Made by a program: the position numbers and the translations under genes
Notes under the pieces: model-generated
Database searches by the model: none
Seen by the model: the letters and a program-made list of their open reading frames with translations, nothing else
Told to the model about the DNA's origin: nothing
DNA from: Archaeoglobus_B sp964471215
Lineage (GTDB): Archaea; Halobacteriota; Archaeoglobi; Archaeoglobales; Archaeoglobaceae
Length of the DNA: 24,399 nucleotides
Direction of reading: 5' to 3'
Assembly: GCA_964471215.1 (NCBI GenBank)
Contig: CAYYFC010000022.1
Coordinates: 1 to 24,399, forward strand
In this document: positions 1 to 6,802 of the stretch, piece after piece
Layout: the number at the start of each line of letters is the position of its first letter
Numbering within the stretch: the stretch's first letter is position 1

Positions 1-99
1 GTGTTTAGATTATGTTGAAGAGAATTGCAAACTTCTCCCTAAACATTTTTATTCCCTCCTCTTTAACTCCTCTCCTAGAGGGTTGCTCTGACAAACCCG

Positions 100-188
100 A
101 TGACAAAAACCGAAGCATATGATGCTGTCGTGAGACAGATATGGTGGTTCCCCTATGGGGAACCCTCGCCCTTTAGAGCGGGAGGAGG
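100..188 (+). mobile_element. IS200/IS605-like right-end / omega-RNA-like relic
   Basis: Three consecutive hairpins are visible. The first is CTGTC-GTGA-GACAG at 125-138, with a GNRA-type loop. The second is a perfect 8-bp stem at 146-164, GGTTCCCC-TAT-GGGGAACC. The third is an imperfect GC-rich hairpin at 165-187 closing in GGAGGAGGTCAG. From memory of the family, this arrangement, with 'CGCCCTTTAG' and a final 'AGGAGGTCAG', resembles the 3' end of archaeal IS200/IS605 elements, where the omega-RNA scaffold overlaps the end of tnpB. No tnpB reading frame is present in the window, so this is either the tail of an element lying left of position 1 or an isolated relic. Identification rests on recalled resemblance, not an alignment. 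Confidence 0.4.
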
Positions 189-965
189 TCAGGTGAGAGA
201 ACTGACCAGACCCTGGAATATGAATTTGATCGAGACGTAAAGGAATATGAATCCGAATACGGCCTTTATAGTCCAGGATGGAAATATCCTCGTTAGCCTC
301 GCTCCGATCTGTGCGCCTATTATTGTACCTATACCCAGAAAAACAGCTGCAATTACGTCGACTACTCCCTGATAAAGTTTAAAAGCGCCGCTTACGACTG
401 CCATGCTTATAAAGGATGCAAGAGATGTTCCCACAGCAATCTTCACAGGGGAATTCAGGATGTATATGAAGGATGGTACGAGGGCGTATCCACCCCCTAG
501 ACCAACAACTCCAGTAATTATGCCGACAAGGAATCCTATCATCGCCTTCAACGAATTATGCCCCGGTACTTCCCTTCCCTCCCTTTCCTCAACTTTTCTC
601 CTCAAAATACCCTCGTACACCATTCTTATCGAGACGTAAAGAAAAGCTAAACCGAGAATGATGCTTAAAAGCCAGATATCTCTTGAGATATAGAGAAATA
701 TGACTGAACCTGCCAGTGCTCCGATCGCACCGCTGACTGAAACAACTTTTGCTGTTGAGCTGTCAACATTCCTTAATCTTATATGTCCAATCGCCCCAGA
801 TGTTGCCGTTAGTATGACGGCCGTGATCGTTGTCCCTATTGCCAAAGGTAAAGGGTATCCGAACAGGAATACAAGGGCTGGGAGCATTATAACGCAACCG
901 CCAATTCCAAGCAAACCTCCAAGAGTTCCAGCTATCAAACCCGTTACAAACAGTATAACGTACAC
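189..965 (-). CDS. TauE/SafE-family sulfite/anion exporter
   Basis: A 258-residue polytopic membrane protein with about eight hydrophobic segments in two halves, each half opening with a glycine-rich helix: GTLGGLLGIGGC near residues 13-24 and GIITGVVGLGGGY near 148-160. That duplicated pattern is the signature of the TauE/SafE (DUF81) family, which exports sulfite, sulfonates or other organic anions; the substrate cannot be read from sequence. The start is GTG at 965, preceded by GGAG ten bases upstream. The TGA stop lies in the complement of the last bases of the IS-like end at 100-188, so the element tip abuts or supplies the C terminus. The protein still ends just after a full last membrane helix, so it is probably intact. 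No operon partner is visible. Confidence 0.85.
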   Translation of the reverse strand: MYVILFVTGLIAGTLGGLLGIGGCVIMLPALVFLFGYPLPLAIGTTITAVILTATSGAIGHIRLRNVDSSTAKVVSVSGAIGALAGSVIFLYISRDIWLLSIILGLAFLYVSIRMVYEGILRRKVEEREGREVPGHNSLKAMIGFLVGIITGVVGLGGGYALVPSFIYILNSPVKIAVGTSLASFISMAVVSGAFKLYQGVVDVIAAVFLGIGTIIGAQIGARLTRIFPSWTIKAVFGFIFLYVSIKFIFQGLVSSLT

Positions 966-1147
966 AGCGCATCAGCTCCAGCAACGTTATCAATCTGATC
1001 GTGCATGGTTTAGAAATTAAATATATTAAAATTTTTTGGTTTAAAAATTAAACAAAACTCGTTCAAAGTTTGAGTGGCGAGAAACCACACGTTTATCTGA
1101 TAGGGATCTGGAACGATAAGACTTGAATTTTATACACTTTGAAATAT

Positions 1148-1405
1148 TCAATCTTTTTTCTTCTTTTTCATAATCTTGAATATGTCTCTTATTATCACTA
1201 TATCCCCAACCGATTTTACTATTCTGTACGGTATTATTACTCCCTTTGCCTTGGAATCTATTATAGCCTTGTTAAAGTTTGAAATTGCCAATCCCTTTAT
1301 CTGCCTCTTTTCAAGATCTATAAGAACATCTTTTACGACTCCAACGTACCTACCCTCATCCGTATACACCTTTAAACCAAAAAGCGTCGATATCTCTCCT
1401 ATCAT
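1148..1405 (-). CDS. PRC-barrel domain protein
   Basis: A small protein of 85 residues made almost entirely of one PRC-barrel domain. It opens with MIGEISTLFGLKVYTDEG, followed by the typical G-x-V-x-D-V-L-I-D strand (VGVVKDVLIDLE) and ends in a lysine-rich tail. PRC-barrels are small beta-barrel modules found in photosynthetic reaction centres and in RimM. Stand-alone archaeal copies are common and mostly uncharacterised, with suggested RNA or protein-binding roles. ATG at 1405 is chosen over the in-frame TTG at 1408, because a TATA-like ATATATATATT at 1424-1434 is centred about 24 bases upstream, suggesting leaderless transcription. The gene is divergent from the L1 operon. Confidence 0.8.
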   Translation of the reverse strand: MIGEISTLFGLKVYTDEGRYVGVVKDVLIDLEKRQIKGLAISNFNKAIIDSKAKGVIIPYRIVKSVGDIVIIRDIFKIMKKKKKD

Positions 1406-1412
1406 CAAAAAG

Positions 1413-1512
1413 AATTTAAAAATAATATATATATCAGTTACCCTTCCGATACCTTTAAGGTGTTGGTGGGATAAAGTTTAAAATCCCTCGTCGATGCAAG
1501 AGGTTTGATAGC
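1413..1512. promoter_or_regulatory. Divergent promoter region, PRC-barrel gene and rpl1 operon
   Basis: The minus-strand gene has an alternating AT tract (1424-1434) at leaderless distance. Toward rpl1 there are two TATA-like boxes, CCTTTAAGG (about 1452-1460) and AGTTTAAAAT (1475-1484), and a Shine-Dalgarno GAGGT at 1500-1504, eight bases before the ATG. The more distal box would give a leader that includes the Shine-Dalgarno; the nearer one would start transcription close to it. Confidence 0.5.
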
Positions 1513-2157
1513 ATGTTGGTTGAAAAGGAAAGACTAGTGAACGCAATAAAGAAGGCTATAAAGAATTCAAAGCAGAGAAGGTTTGTCGAGACCGTGGAGA
1601 TAGCTGTCAATCTGAGAAACGTTGATATGAGGAGACCGGAGAACAGAATAGATACAATTGTTACACTTCCTCATGGCCTTGGAAAGCCCAGAAAGGTTGG
1701 GGTTTTTGCAAGAGGAGAACTAGCCCTCAAGGCAAAGGATCTGGCGGATATAATAATTCCACCGGAGGAAATAGACAAGCTTTCAAAGGATAAGAGAAGG
1801 GCGAAGAAGCTTGCAAGACAGATAGACTTCTTTATAGCGGAAGCCCCTCTCATGCCTGAGATAGGAAGGAAGCTCGGACCTATACTAGGGCCGAGGGGAA
1901 AGATACCACAGCCCATACCACCTCTCGCAGATCCAAAGCCGATAATAGAGAAGCTTAAGAGGTCCGTGAAGATAAGAACTAGGGACAAACCGATATTTCA
2001 CGCGCCCATAGGAAGGAAGGACATGAGTGAGGAGCTTCTAGCAGAAAACGCTCTTGAAATCTTGAAGGTCGTCGAGAATAAGTACGAAAATCCAGCCTTT
2101 GTCCTCAAGTCCATATATGTTAAAACGACTATGGGTCCGGCCGTGAGGGTGATCTGA
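1513..2157 (+). CDS. rpl1: 50S ribosomal protein uL1
   Basis: At 214 residues this is full length for archaeal L1, the protein of the mobile L1 stalk of the large subunit that helps release deacylated tRNA from the E site. Recognisable blocks are the N-terminal KRRFVETVEIAVNLR-like stretch (here KQRRFVETVEIAVNLRNVD), the glycine/proline-rich LGPILGPRGKIP hinge near residues 118-129, and the C-terminal TTMGPAVRV (near 205-213). The start is ATG with GAGGT eight bases upstream. Its TGA stop is followed immediately by the ATG of P0, so the two are co-translated or tightly coupled. In Methanococcus, L1 represses its own operon by binding its mRNA near the start; I could not convincingly locate such a site here. 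Confidence 0.97.
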   Translation: MLVEKERLVNAIKKAIKNSKQRRFVETVEIAVNLRNVDMRRPENRIDTIVTLPHGLGKPRKVGVFARGELALKAKDLADIIIPPEEIDKLSKDKRRAKKLARQIDFFIAEAPLMPEIGRKLGPILGPRGKIPQPIPPLADPKPIIEKLKRSVKIRTRDKPIFHAPIGRKDMSEELLAENALEILKVVENKYENPAFVLKSIYVKTTMGPAVRVI

Positions 2158-3165
2158 ATGGCAGCCATTAGGGGTACGCCGCCAAAGTGGAAGGTTCAGG
2201 TTGTGGAAGAGCTCAGGAGTATGCTGATGAAGTATCCGGTGGTAGCGGTGGTGGGATTCAGGGGAGTACCTTCCAGCCAGATGCAGAGGATAAGAAGAGA
2301 TCTAAGGGGAAAGGTTCTGATAAAGGTCGTCAAGAACTCATTACTGGAAAAGGCTTTGGATTCCCTTGACGAAAGATTTAAGAGGCTTAAGGATTTTCTG
2401 TACGATCAGACTGCTCTTGCATTTTCAAACATGAACTCATTCGAACTTTATAGAATACTCGAAGAGACAAAGGAGCCTTCATTTTTGAAACCTGGACAGG
2501 TCTCACCTGTTGACGTGGTCGTCGAAAAAGGTCCGACAAAGTTCCCTCCCGGTCCGATAGTAGGGGAGCTTCAGAACGCAGGAATTCCCGCTGCGATAGA
2601 AAGGGGAAAGGTTGTTATAAAGGAGACAACGACTGTTGTCAGAGCGGGTGAAGTTGTGAAGCCGGAAATAGCAAAAGCTCTCGAGAAGCTCGACATAAGG
2701 CCGATAAGGATAGGTCTAGATGTAAGGGCGATATACGATAACGGTGTCATACTTACACCTGACGTTCTTTCGATAGATCCAGAGGAGATAAAGGAACAGG
2801 TAGTAAAGGCTTATCAGAACGCATTAAACCTTGCCGTAAGCTGTTCCTACATAACAAGAGATACAATAGAAATCCTCATAATGAAAGCGTTCACAAATGC
2901 AAGAAATCTCGCGATAAACGCCTGCATATACGAAAAGGGTGTCATCCGCGATTTAATATCGAAAGCGTACGCGAACGCAATCTCATTGGTATCCCTGCTG
3001 CCGGATGAAGCTCTTGATGATGATCTGAAAAGATTTAAAGCGGAAGGTGTTAGGGTTGAAGAGAGGAAGGAAGAGGAGAGGGAGTTGAAAGAAGAGGAAA
3101 AAGAGGAGGAAGAGGAAAAGGCTGAGGAAGAGGCTCTTGAAGGTCTGGGTGCTCTGTTCGGTTAG
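2158..3165 (+). CDS. rplP0: Ribosomal stalk protein P0 (uL10)
   Basis: P0 anchors the P1 dimers of the ribosomal stalk to 23S rRNA and so recruits translation factors. The 335-residue protein has the L10-type rRNA-binding head (VVAVVGFRGVPSSQMQ near 28-43, KVVKNSLLEKAL near 57-68), the archaeal insertion domain (KFPPGPIVGELQNAGIPA near 128-145), three helical spine segments that each bind a P1 dimer (about 215-290), a charged Glu/Lys hinge, and the common factor-binding tail EEALEGLGALFG. It starts directly at the L1 stop codon with no spacer and lies 12 bases before the P1 ATG. The tail of 16 residues is identical to that of P1 but is encoded with different codons. Confidence 0.97.
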   Translation: MAAIRGTPPKWKVQVVEELRSMLMKYPVVAVVGFRGVPSSQMQRIRRDLRGKVLIKVVKNSLLEKALDSLDERFKRLKDFLYDQTALAFSNMNSFELYRILEETKEPSFLKPGQVSPVDVVVEKGPTKFPPGPIVGELQNAGIPAAIERGKVVIKETTTVVRAGEVVKPEIAKALEKLDIRPIRIGLDVRAIYDNGVILTPDVLSIDPEEIKEQVVKAYQNALNLAVSCSYITRDTIEILIMKAFTNARNLAINACIYEKGVIRDLISKAYANAISLVSLLPDEALDDDLKRFKAEGVRVEERKEEERELKEEEKEEEEEKAEEEALEGLGALFG

Positions 3166-3177
3166 GGGGTGATTGTA

Positions 3178-3498
3178 ATGGAGTATATATATGCCGCCCT
3201 GCTGTTACATTCGGCCGGAAAGGAGATAAATGAGGAGAATTTAAAGGCAGTGCTGAGCTCGGCGGGAATAGAGGTTGATGAGGCAAGAGTGAAGGCGCTT
3301 GTTTCAGCTTTGGAGGGTATAAACATAGATGAGGCTATATCAAAGGCAGCCTTTACACCAGTTGCAGTAACTGCCCCTGCTGCCGAGGCATCTGCGGAAG
3401 CTGCAGAGGAGAAGAAGGAAGAGGAAGAGAAGAAGAAGGAAGAAGAGGAGAAGGCTGAAGAAGAAGCACTAGAAGGTCTTGGAGCACTGTTCGGCTGA
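3178..3498 (+). CDS. rpl12: Ribosomal stalk protein P1 (archaeal L12)
   Basis: This acidic 106-residue stalk protein forms dimers on the P0 spine and contacts elongation factors through its C-terminal tail. The start MEYIYAALLLHSAG is the archaeal P1 consensus, so ATG at 3178 is chosen over the in-frame GTG at 3169. A GGTGAT Shine-Dalgarno sits a few bases upstream. The helical dimerisation domain covers about residues 1-58, an alanine-rich hinge 60-78, then a Glu/Lys run and the tail EALEGLGALFG. It is the third gene of the L1-P0-P1 operon. Its 3' end faces a minus-strand C/D box sRNA. Confidence 0.97.
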   Translation: MEYIYAALLLHSAGKEINEENLKAVLSSAGIEVDEARVKALVSALEGINIDEAISKAAFTPVAVTAPAAEASAEAAEEKKEEEEKKKEEEEKAEEEALEGLGALFG

Positions 3499-3499
3499 A

Positions 3500-3558
3500 G
3501 TCACCTCAGAACTCTCCCTTTCATCACGGATCAGATCGCCCATCATTCATCATCGGCA
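3500..3558 (-). ncRNA. C/D box sRNA (2'-O-methylation guide)
   Basis: Read on the minus strand, all four boxes occur in order with archaeal spacing. Box C is ATGATGA at 3553-3547 (preceded by G). A 12-nt guide at 3546-3535 is followed by box D' CTGA at 3534-3531, then a 3-nt gap. Box C' is GTGATGA at 3527-3521, followed by an 11-nt guide at 3520-3510 and box D CTGA at 3509-3506. Flanking GCC and GGT can form a short closing stem. By the D-plus-five rule, the predicted targets are AUCGCCCAUCAU and AACUCUCCCUU, with methylation at the fifth base (C in both). I could not place these on a specific rRNA or tRNA. The RNA fills the gap between two converging genes. Confidence 0.85.
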
Positions 3559-3570
3559 TAGCAGATTTGA

Positions 3571-5565
3571 TCAGTGGTAATAAAAATCATTCGGTACAGC
3601 GTAGATCTCAACATTCCCATCGCTGTACAAGAGATCGAACATTCTGAATTTTTTAAGCGATTTCTCATCGTAGTTGAGCCTTTCGAGATATCCTATATAA
3701 ATATACTTCACGTTGTACTTCTTCATCAACATCTTCATCTCTTCCAAGTTCCTCGTGGAGTATATCTCGTTCACATCGGCCCATCTCTCGCAGAGTATTT
3801 CGGCAGTGGAATTGTTGAAGAACCTCCAGAACAGCTCGTGACCTCCTCTGCTTATAACGCTCTGCAATCCCGTAAATGCCGAAACCCTTCCAGAATATGT
3901 ATAGGTTTCATAGGGATTTTTTCCTGGATACTCAAGTACAACCCCCTCGTATTTCTGAAGGAAGCTCAATGCCTCGAATTCCCTGTATTTCTCGGTGAAC
4001 TTCATTCCGTCCAAAGTTCCCCTGAATTCGCTCGGATTTGATATGCATCCAATGGGGTATATCCAGAGTATAGCGATTAGTACAAGGGCGAAAATCTTGA
4101 ATGGAATGTTATACGTTCTTAAAATCTTTAAGGAACAGGCAAATGAAAGAATTATCCATACCTGTATATACGTCTTAAAAATAGTGTTAAGTCTCTCAAG
4201 TTTTCCACCGTAAGGATCGTCGAGGTAGAATATTTCAACCAGAAGTAGTACGAGGGCTGCATAGAATACCGTCAGGTCATCGAATTCACGTTCTCTGAGG
4301 ATCCTTTTAATGAAAACGGCCAGTATGGGTGCGGTAATTAACAATACTTGCAGATTTAGGAGAAATGCGACCGGTAGAGATGCGAGAATTGATATGATTG
4401 AAATTCTTCTGTTTATCACGAACGTTAACGCGAATGGGATAAGTATTAGCGGCTGTGTTATTATGAAATCATGAAGGGAAGTCCTGAGATCGAAACCCGT
4501 TATGCCTATACCCTTCAAGGCATAGCTTTCAAGTGATGAGTAAAATGGAAGCACGAGTAAAAGCGCCAGGGGGATATAAAAAAGAGAACGGAAATCCCTT
4601 TTAACAATCAGAGCAAGTATTAGAAGGAAAGAGTATGTTATGAAGTCCCAAGAATTCAGCGTGAACATGAAACCCAGCAATGCGAATAGAAATGCCACAT
4701 GCATTCTTCTACCCTCTTTGAACCACGTGTAAAGCGTTATAAGGAAAAGAATCTGAAAGGGTATCGACATCATGTGTGGATGAAGATCCCTGAAGGTCAG
4801 TGTTGCAAACGGGAACTCGTTTATAGTTCCGGGTATTATCCTCGTAACAGTCCAGAAGTCAAATGCCCTAGAATAGTCAACAAATCCCATAGAAGATCCG
4901 ATAAGAATTAAAAAGGATGAGAGATTTCCTGCGAAGAAGAGAAAGGGAAGGAATTTTTTTCTCTCGATTATAGAAAAGCATATAAGAACGGATGCCGCCA
5001 AGGAGAAAAACGTTGCAACTCCGAGATTGAATGCTACGGTTGGTTTTGATGCTGATAAAACCGAGAGTATTCCGACTGTTATGTATCCCATGTAGTAATA
5101 GCAGTTCAATCTGAATCCAGCAAGATTTACATCCAATGGTGGCATTCCCCTGCTCTTCAGAACTCCGTTAAGTATTGCAATCTCAGTCATCTTTTCTCCA
5201 CCGAATATATCCGGATTGAACATGACGTAGCATGTGTATAGCGAGAAGAAAAGAATAAAGAGCGCTTCTGCTTTATGAAAATCCGAAATACAATTTCTGG
5301 AAAAACTCCTCCTGAAAATTATGCAGAGGGGGAAGAAAAGAGATAGATAAAGGAGGAATGAGTAGAAGACCGCTGTTCTGAAATCTATTAGACTTGAAAA
5401 TGCCCATGTCATGCACGTGAGGATCATCAGACCTATAATCTTGGATAAGTAACACGCTTTGAGCTTTTCGGCTACGGGAAGGGAAAGTATACCGATTACG
5501 TAAAGAGCTGATATCCAGATGATTACCTGAAGCATATCAAGGCTTATGCTCAGAACTTTTATCAT
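3571..5565 (-). CDS. DUF2298 / 'Chlor_Arch_YYY' large membrane protein
   Basis: A 664-residue protein with about a dozen hydrophobic helices and a soluble C-terminal part. Family landmarks, from memory of DUF2298 (Chlor_Arch_YYY), are the triple tyrosine in NCYYYMGY (near 153-160), PPLDVNLAGF before it, EFPFATLTFRDLHPHMMSIP (near 245-265), NSWDFITYSF, and late motifs YSGRVSAFTGL, GGHELFWR and NVKYIYIGYLER. The family is found in archaea and Chloroflexi; its fold resembles GT-C glycosyltransferases, so a lipid-linked sugar transfer role is plausible but unproven. ATG at 5565 follows an AT-rich TATA-like stretch (5581-5602). The last codons of this gene also contain a TATA-like element suited to driving the downstream C/D sRNA. 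Confidence 0.85.
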   Translation of the reverse strand: MIKVLSISLDMLQVIIWISALYVIGILSLPVAEKLKACYLSKIIGLMILTCMTWAFSSLIDFRTAVFYSFLLYLSLFFPLCIIFRRSFSRNCISDFHKAEALFILFFSLYTCYVMFNPDIFGGEKMTEIAILNGVLKSRGMPPLDVNLAGFRLNCYYYMGYITVGILSVLSASKPTVAFNLGVATFFSLAASVLICFSIIERKKFLPFLFFAGNLSSFLILIGSSMGFVDYSRAFDFWTVTRIIPGTINEFPFATLTFRDLHPHMMSIPFQILFLITLYTWFKEGRRMHVAFLFALLGFMFTLNSWDFITYSFLLILALIVKRDFRSLFYIPLALLLVLPFYSSLESYALKGIGITGFDLRTSLHDFIITQPLILIPFALTFVINRRISIISILASLPVAFLLNLQVLLITAPILAVFIKRILREREFDDLTVFYAALVLLLVEIFYLDDPYGGKLERLNTIFKTYIQVWIILSFACSLKILRTYNIPFKIFALVLIAILWIYPIGCISNPSEFRGTLDGMKFTEKYREFEALSFLQKYEGVVLEYPGKNPYETYTYSGRVSAFTGLQSVISRGGHELFWRFFNNSTAEILCERWADVNEIYSTRNLEEMKMLMKKYNVKYIYIGYLERLNYDEKSLKKFRMFDLLYSDGNVEIYAVPNDFYYH
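3578..3587 (-). promoter_or_regulatory. Possible TATA box for the C/D sRNA
   Basis: On the minus strand ATTTTTATTA is centred near 3582, about 26 bases before the 5' side of box C, so an independent start near 3557 would yield the mature sRNA end. It lies inside the last codons of the DUF2298 gene. Processing from that gene's 3' UTR is the alternative. Confidence 0.3.
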
Positions 5566-5734
5566 TTTCCAAAAAAAGAGAATATACTATATTTTTATTA
5601 AATTTTTCTTTTTAAATAGATTTGGAGGGCAAAATCGATTAAATTTCCCTATAAATCTTACGATGATGATTAAAAAGAGACATAGAATTACTCAGCTCCT
5701 AAAAAAAGTTGTCCTTTAATGGTCTTCATGATAA

Positions 5735-5745
5735 ACGTTTTTAAG
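5735..5745 (+). promoter_or_regulatory. TATA box of asd
   Basis: The stretch GTTTTTAAGGC is centred about 27 bases before the ATG at 5768. There is no Shine-Dalgarno between it and the ATG, which points to a leaderless mRNA and decides the start against the TTG at 5750. Confidence 0.5.
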
Positions 5746-5767
5746 GCTTTTGTATTTCCTAAGCAAT

Positions 5768-6802
5768 ATGAGATTTAAAGTTGCGGTGCTCGGTGCAACT
5801 GGAATGGTCGGTCAGAAATTCGTTCAGCTTCTTGCAGAGCATCCGTGGTTCGAGATAACATCCCTAGCGGCATCTGAAAAAAGGGTTGGGAAGAGGTACG
5901 GGGAGGAGGTGAACTGGATAGTTTCTTCTAAAATACCCGATGACGTGAAGGACATTGAAATGGTAGTCATGAATCCGAAGTACGTGGATGCAGACATAGT
6001 GTTCTCAGCCCTTCCATCCGATGTCGCAAGAGAGATAGAGCCAATGTTTGCAAGGGAGGGATTTGTTGTTGCAAGCAATGCATCGGCGTATAGAATGGAA
6101 GACGACGTGCCGCTTGTGATTCCGGAGGTAAATCCCGATCATCTGGGTCTCATAGAAATCCAGAGGGATAACAGGAAATGGGACGGGTTCATAGTAACAA
6201 ATCCAAACTGCACGGCCATAATACTTACGATAAGCCTAAAACCGCTCATGGATTTGGGTCTAAGGAATGTTAAGGTATCGACGATGCAGGCACTAAGCGG
6301 TGCAGGTTATCCCGGTGTTCCCTCGCTAGCTATAACGGACAACATAATTCCATTCATAAAGGGGGAGGAGGAGAAGGTTGAGACAGAACCACTTAAGATT
6401 CTCGGTAGGTTCGATGGAAAGAAGATTATACCCGCAGATATAAGAATTTCAGCTTCATGTCACAGAGTTCCTGTTATAGACGGACATATGGAAGCAGTGT
6501 GGGCGGAATTCAGACGTAATGTTAATATAGAGGAAGTAATAGATGCATTCAAGTCTTTAAAGCCATTGGATCTTCCAAGTTCTCCAAAAGAGGTTATAAT
6601 CGTCAGAAGTGAAATTGACAGACCGCAACCGAGGCTTGACAGGGATTTGGGTGGAGGTATGAGCGTTGTTGTCGGAAGGTTGAAAAAGGTTGACGATTAC
6701 ACGATAAGGTATCTAGTTCTCGGACACAACACCGTAAGGGGTGCGGCTGGTGCCAGCATACTGAACGCGGAGCTCATGATTAAAGAGGGATACTTGGATT
6801 AG
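5768..6802 (+). CDS. asd: Aspartate-semialdehyde dehydrogenase
   Basis: It reduces aspartyl-4-phosphate to aspartate 4-semialdehyde with NADPH, the branch point to threonine, methionine and lysine. The 344-residue protein has the Rossmann start VAVLGATGMVGQKF (residues 5-18), the catalytic cysteine in TNPNCTA (C148), the glycine-rich SGAGYPGVPS loop (178-187) and the catalytic histidine in SCHRVPVIDGH (H240, with R233 binding substrate). Length and motifs fit the archaeal/fungal branch. ATG at 5768 fits the upstream TATA box. The stop overlaps by four bases the stop of the converging glyA gene. Confidence 0.95.
   Translation: MRFKVAVLGATGMVGQKFVQLLAEHPWFEITSLAASEKRVGKRYGEEVNWIVSSKIPDDVKDIEMVVMNPKYVDADIVFSALPSDVAREIEPMFAREGFVVASNASAYRMEDDVPLVIPEVNPDHLGLIEIQRDNRKWDGFIVTNPNCTAIILTISLKPLMDLGLRNVKVSTMQALSGAGYPGVPSLAITDNIIPFIKGEEEKVETEPLKILGRFDGKKIIPADIRISASCHRVPVIDGHMEAVWAEFRRNVNIEEVIDAFKSLKPLDLPSSPKEVIIVRSEIDRPQPRLDRDLGGGMSVVVGRLKKVDDYTIRYLVLGHNTVRGAAGASILNAELMIKEGYLD

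Noticed and set aside
700..1020. Plus-strand frame opposite the TauE gene
   Set aside because: Shadow frame of the exporter gene; low-complexity proline/threonine content and no start signal.
2990..3040. TGATGATGATCTGA in the P0 gene, resembling box C and D
   Set aside because: The boxes are adjacent without a guide, and the sequence simply encodes the conserved acidic DDD stretch of P0.
5661..5700. GATGATGA box-C-like word before asd
   Set aside because: No CTGA box follows at suitable distance and no C' or D' pair is present.
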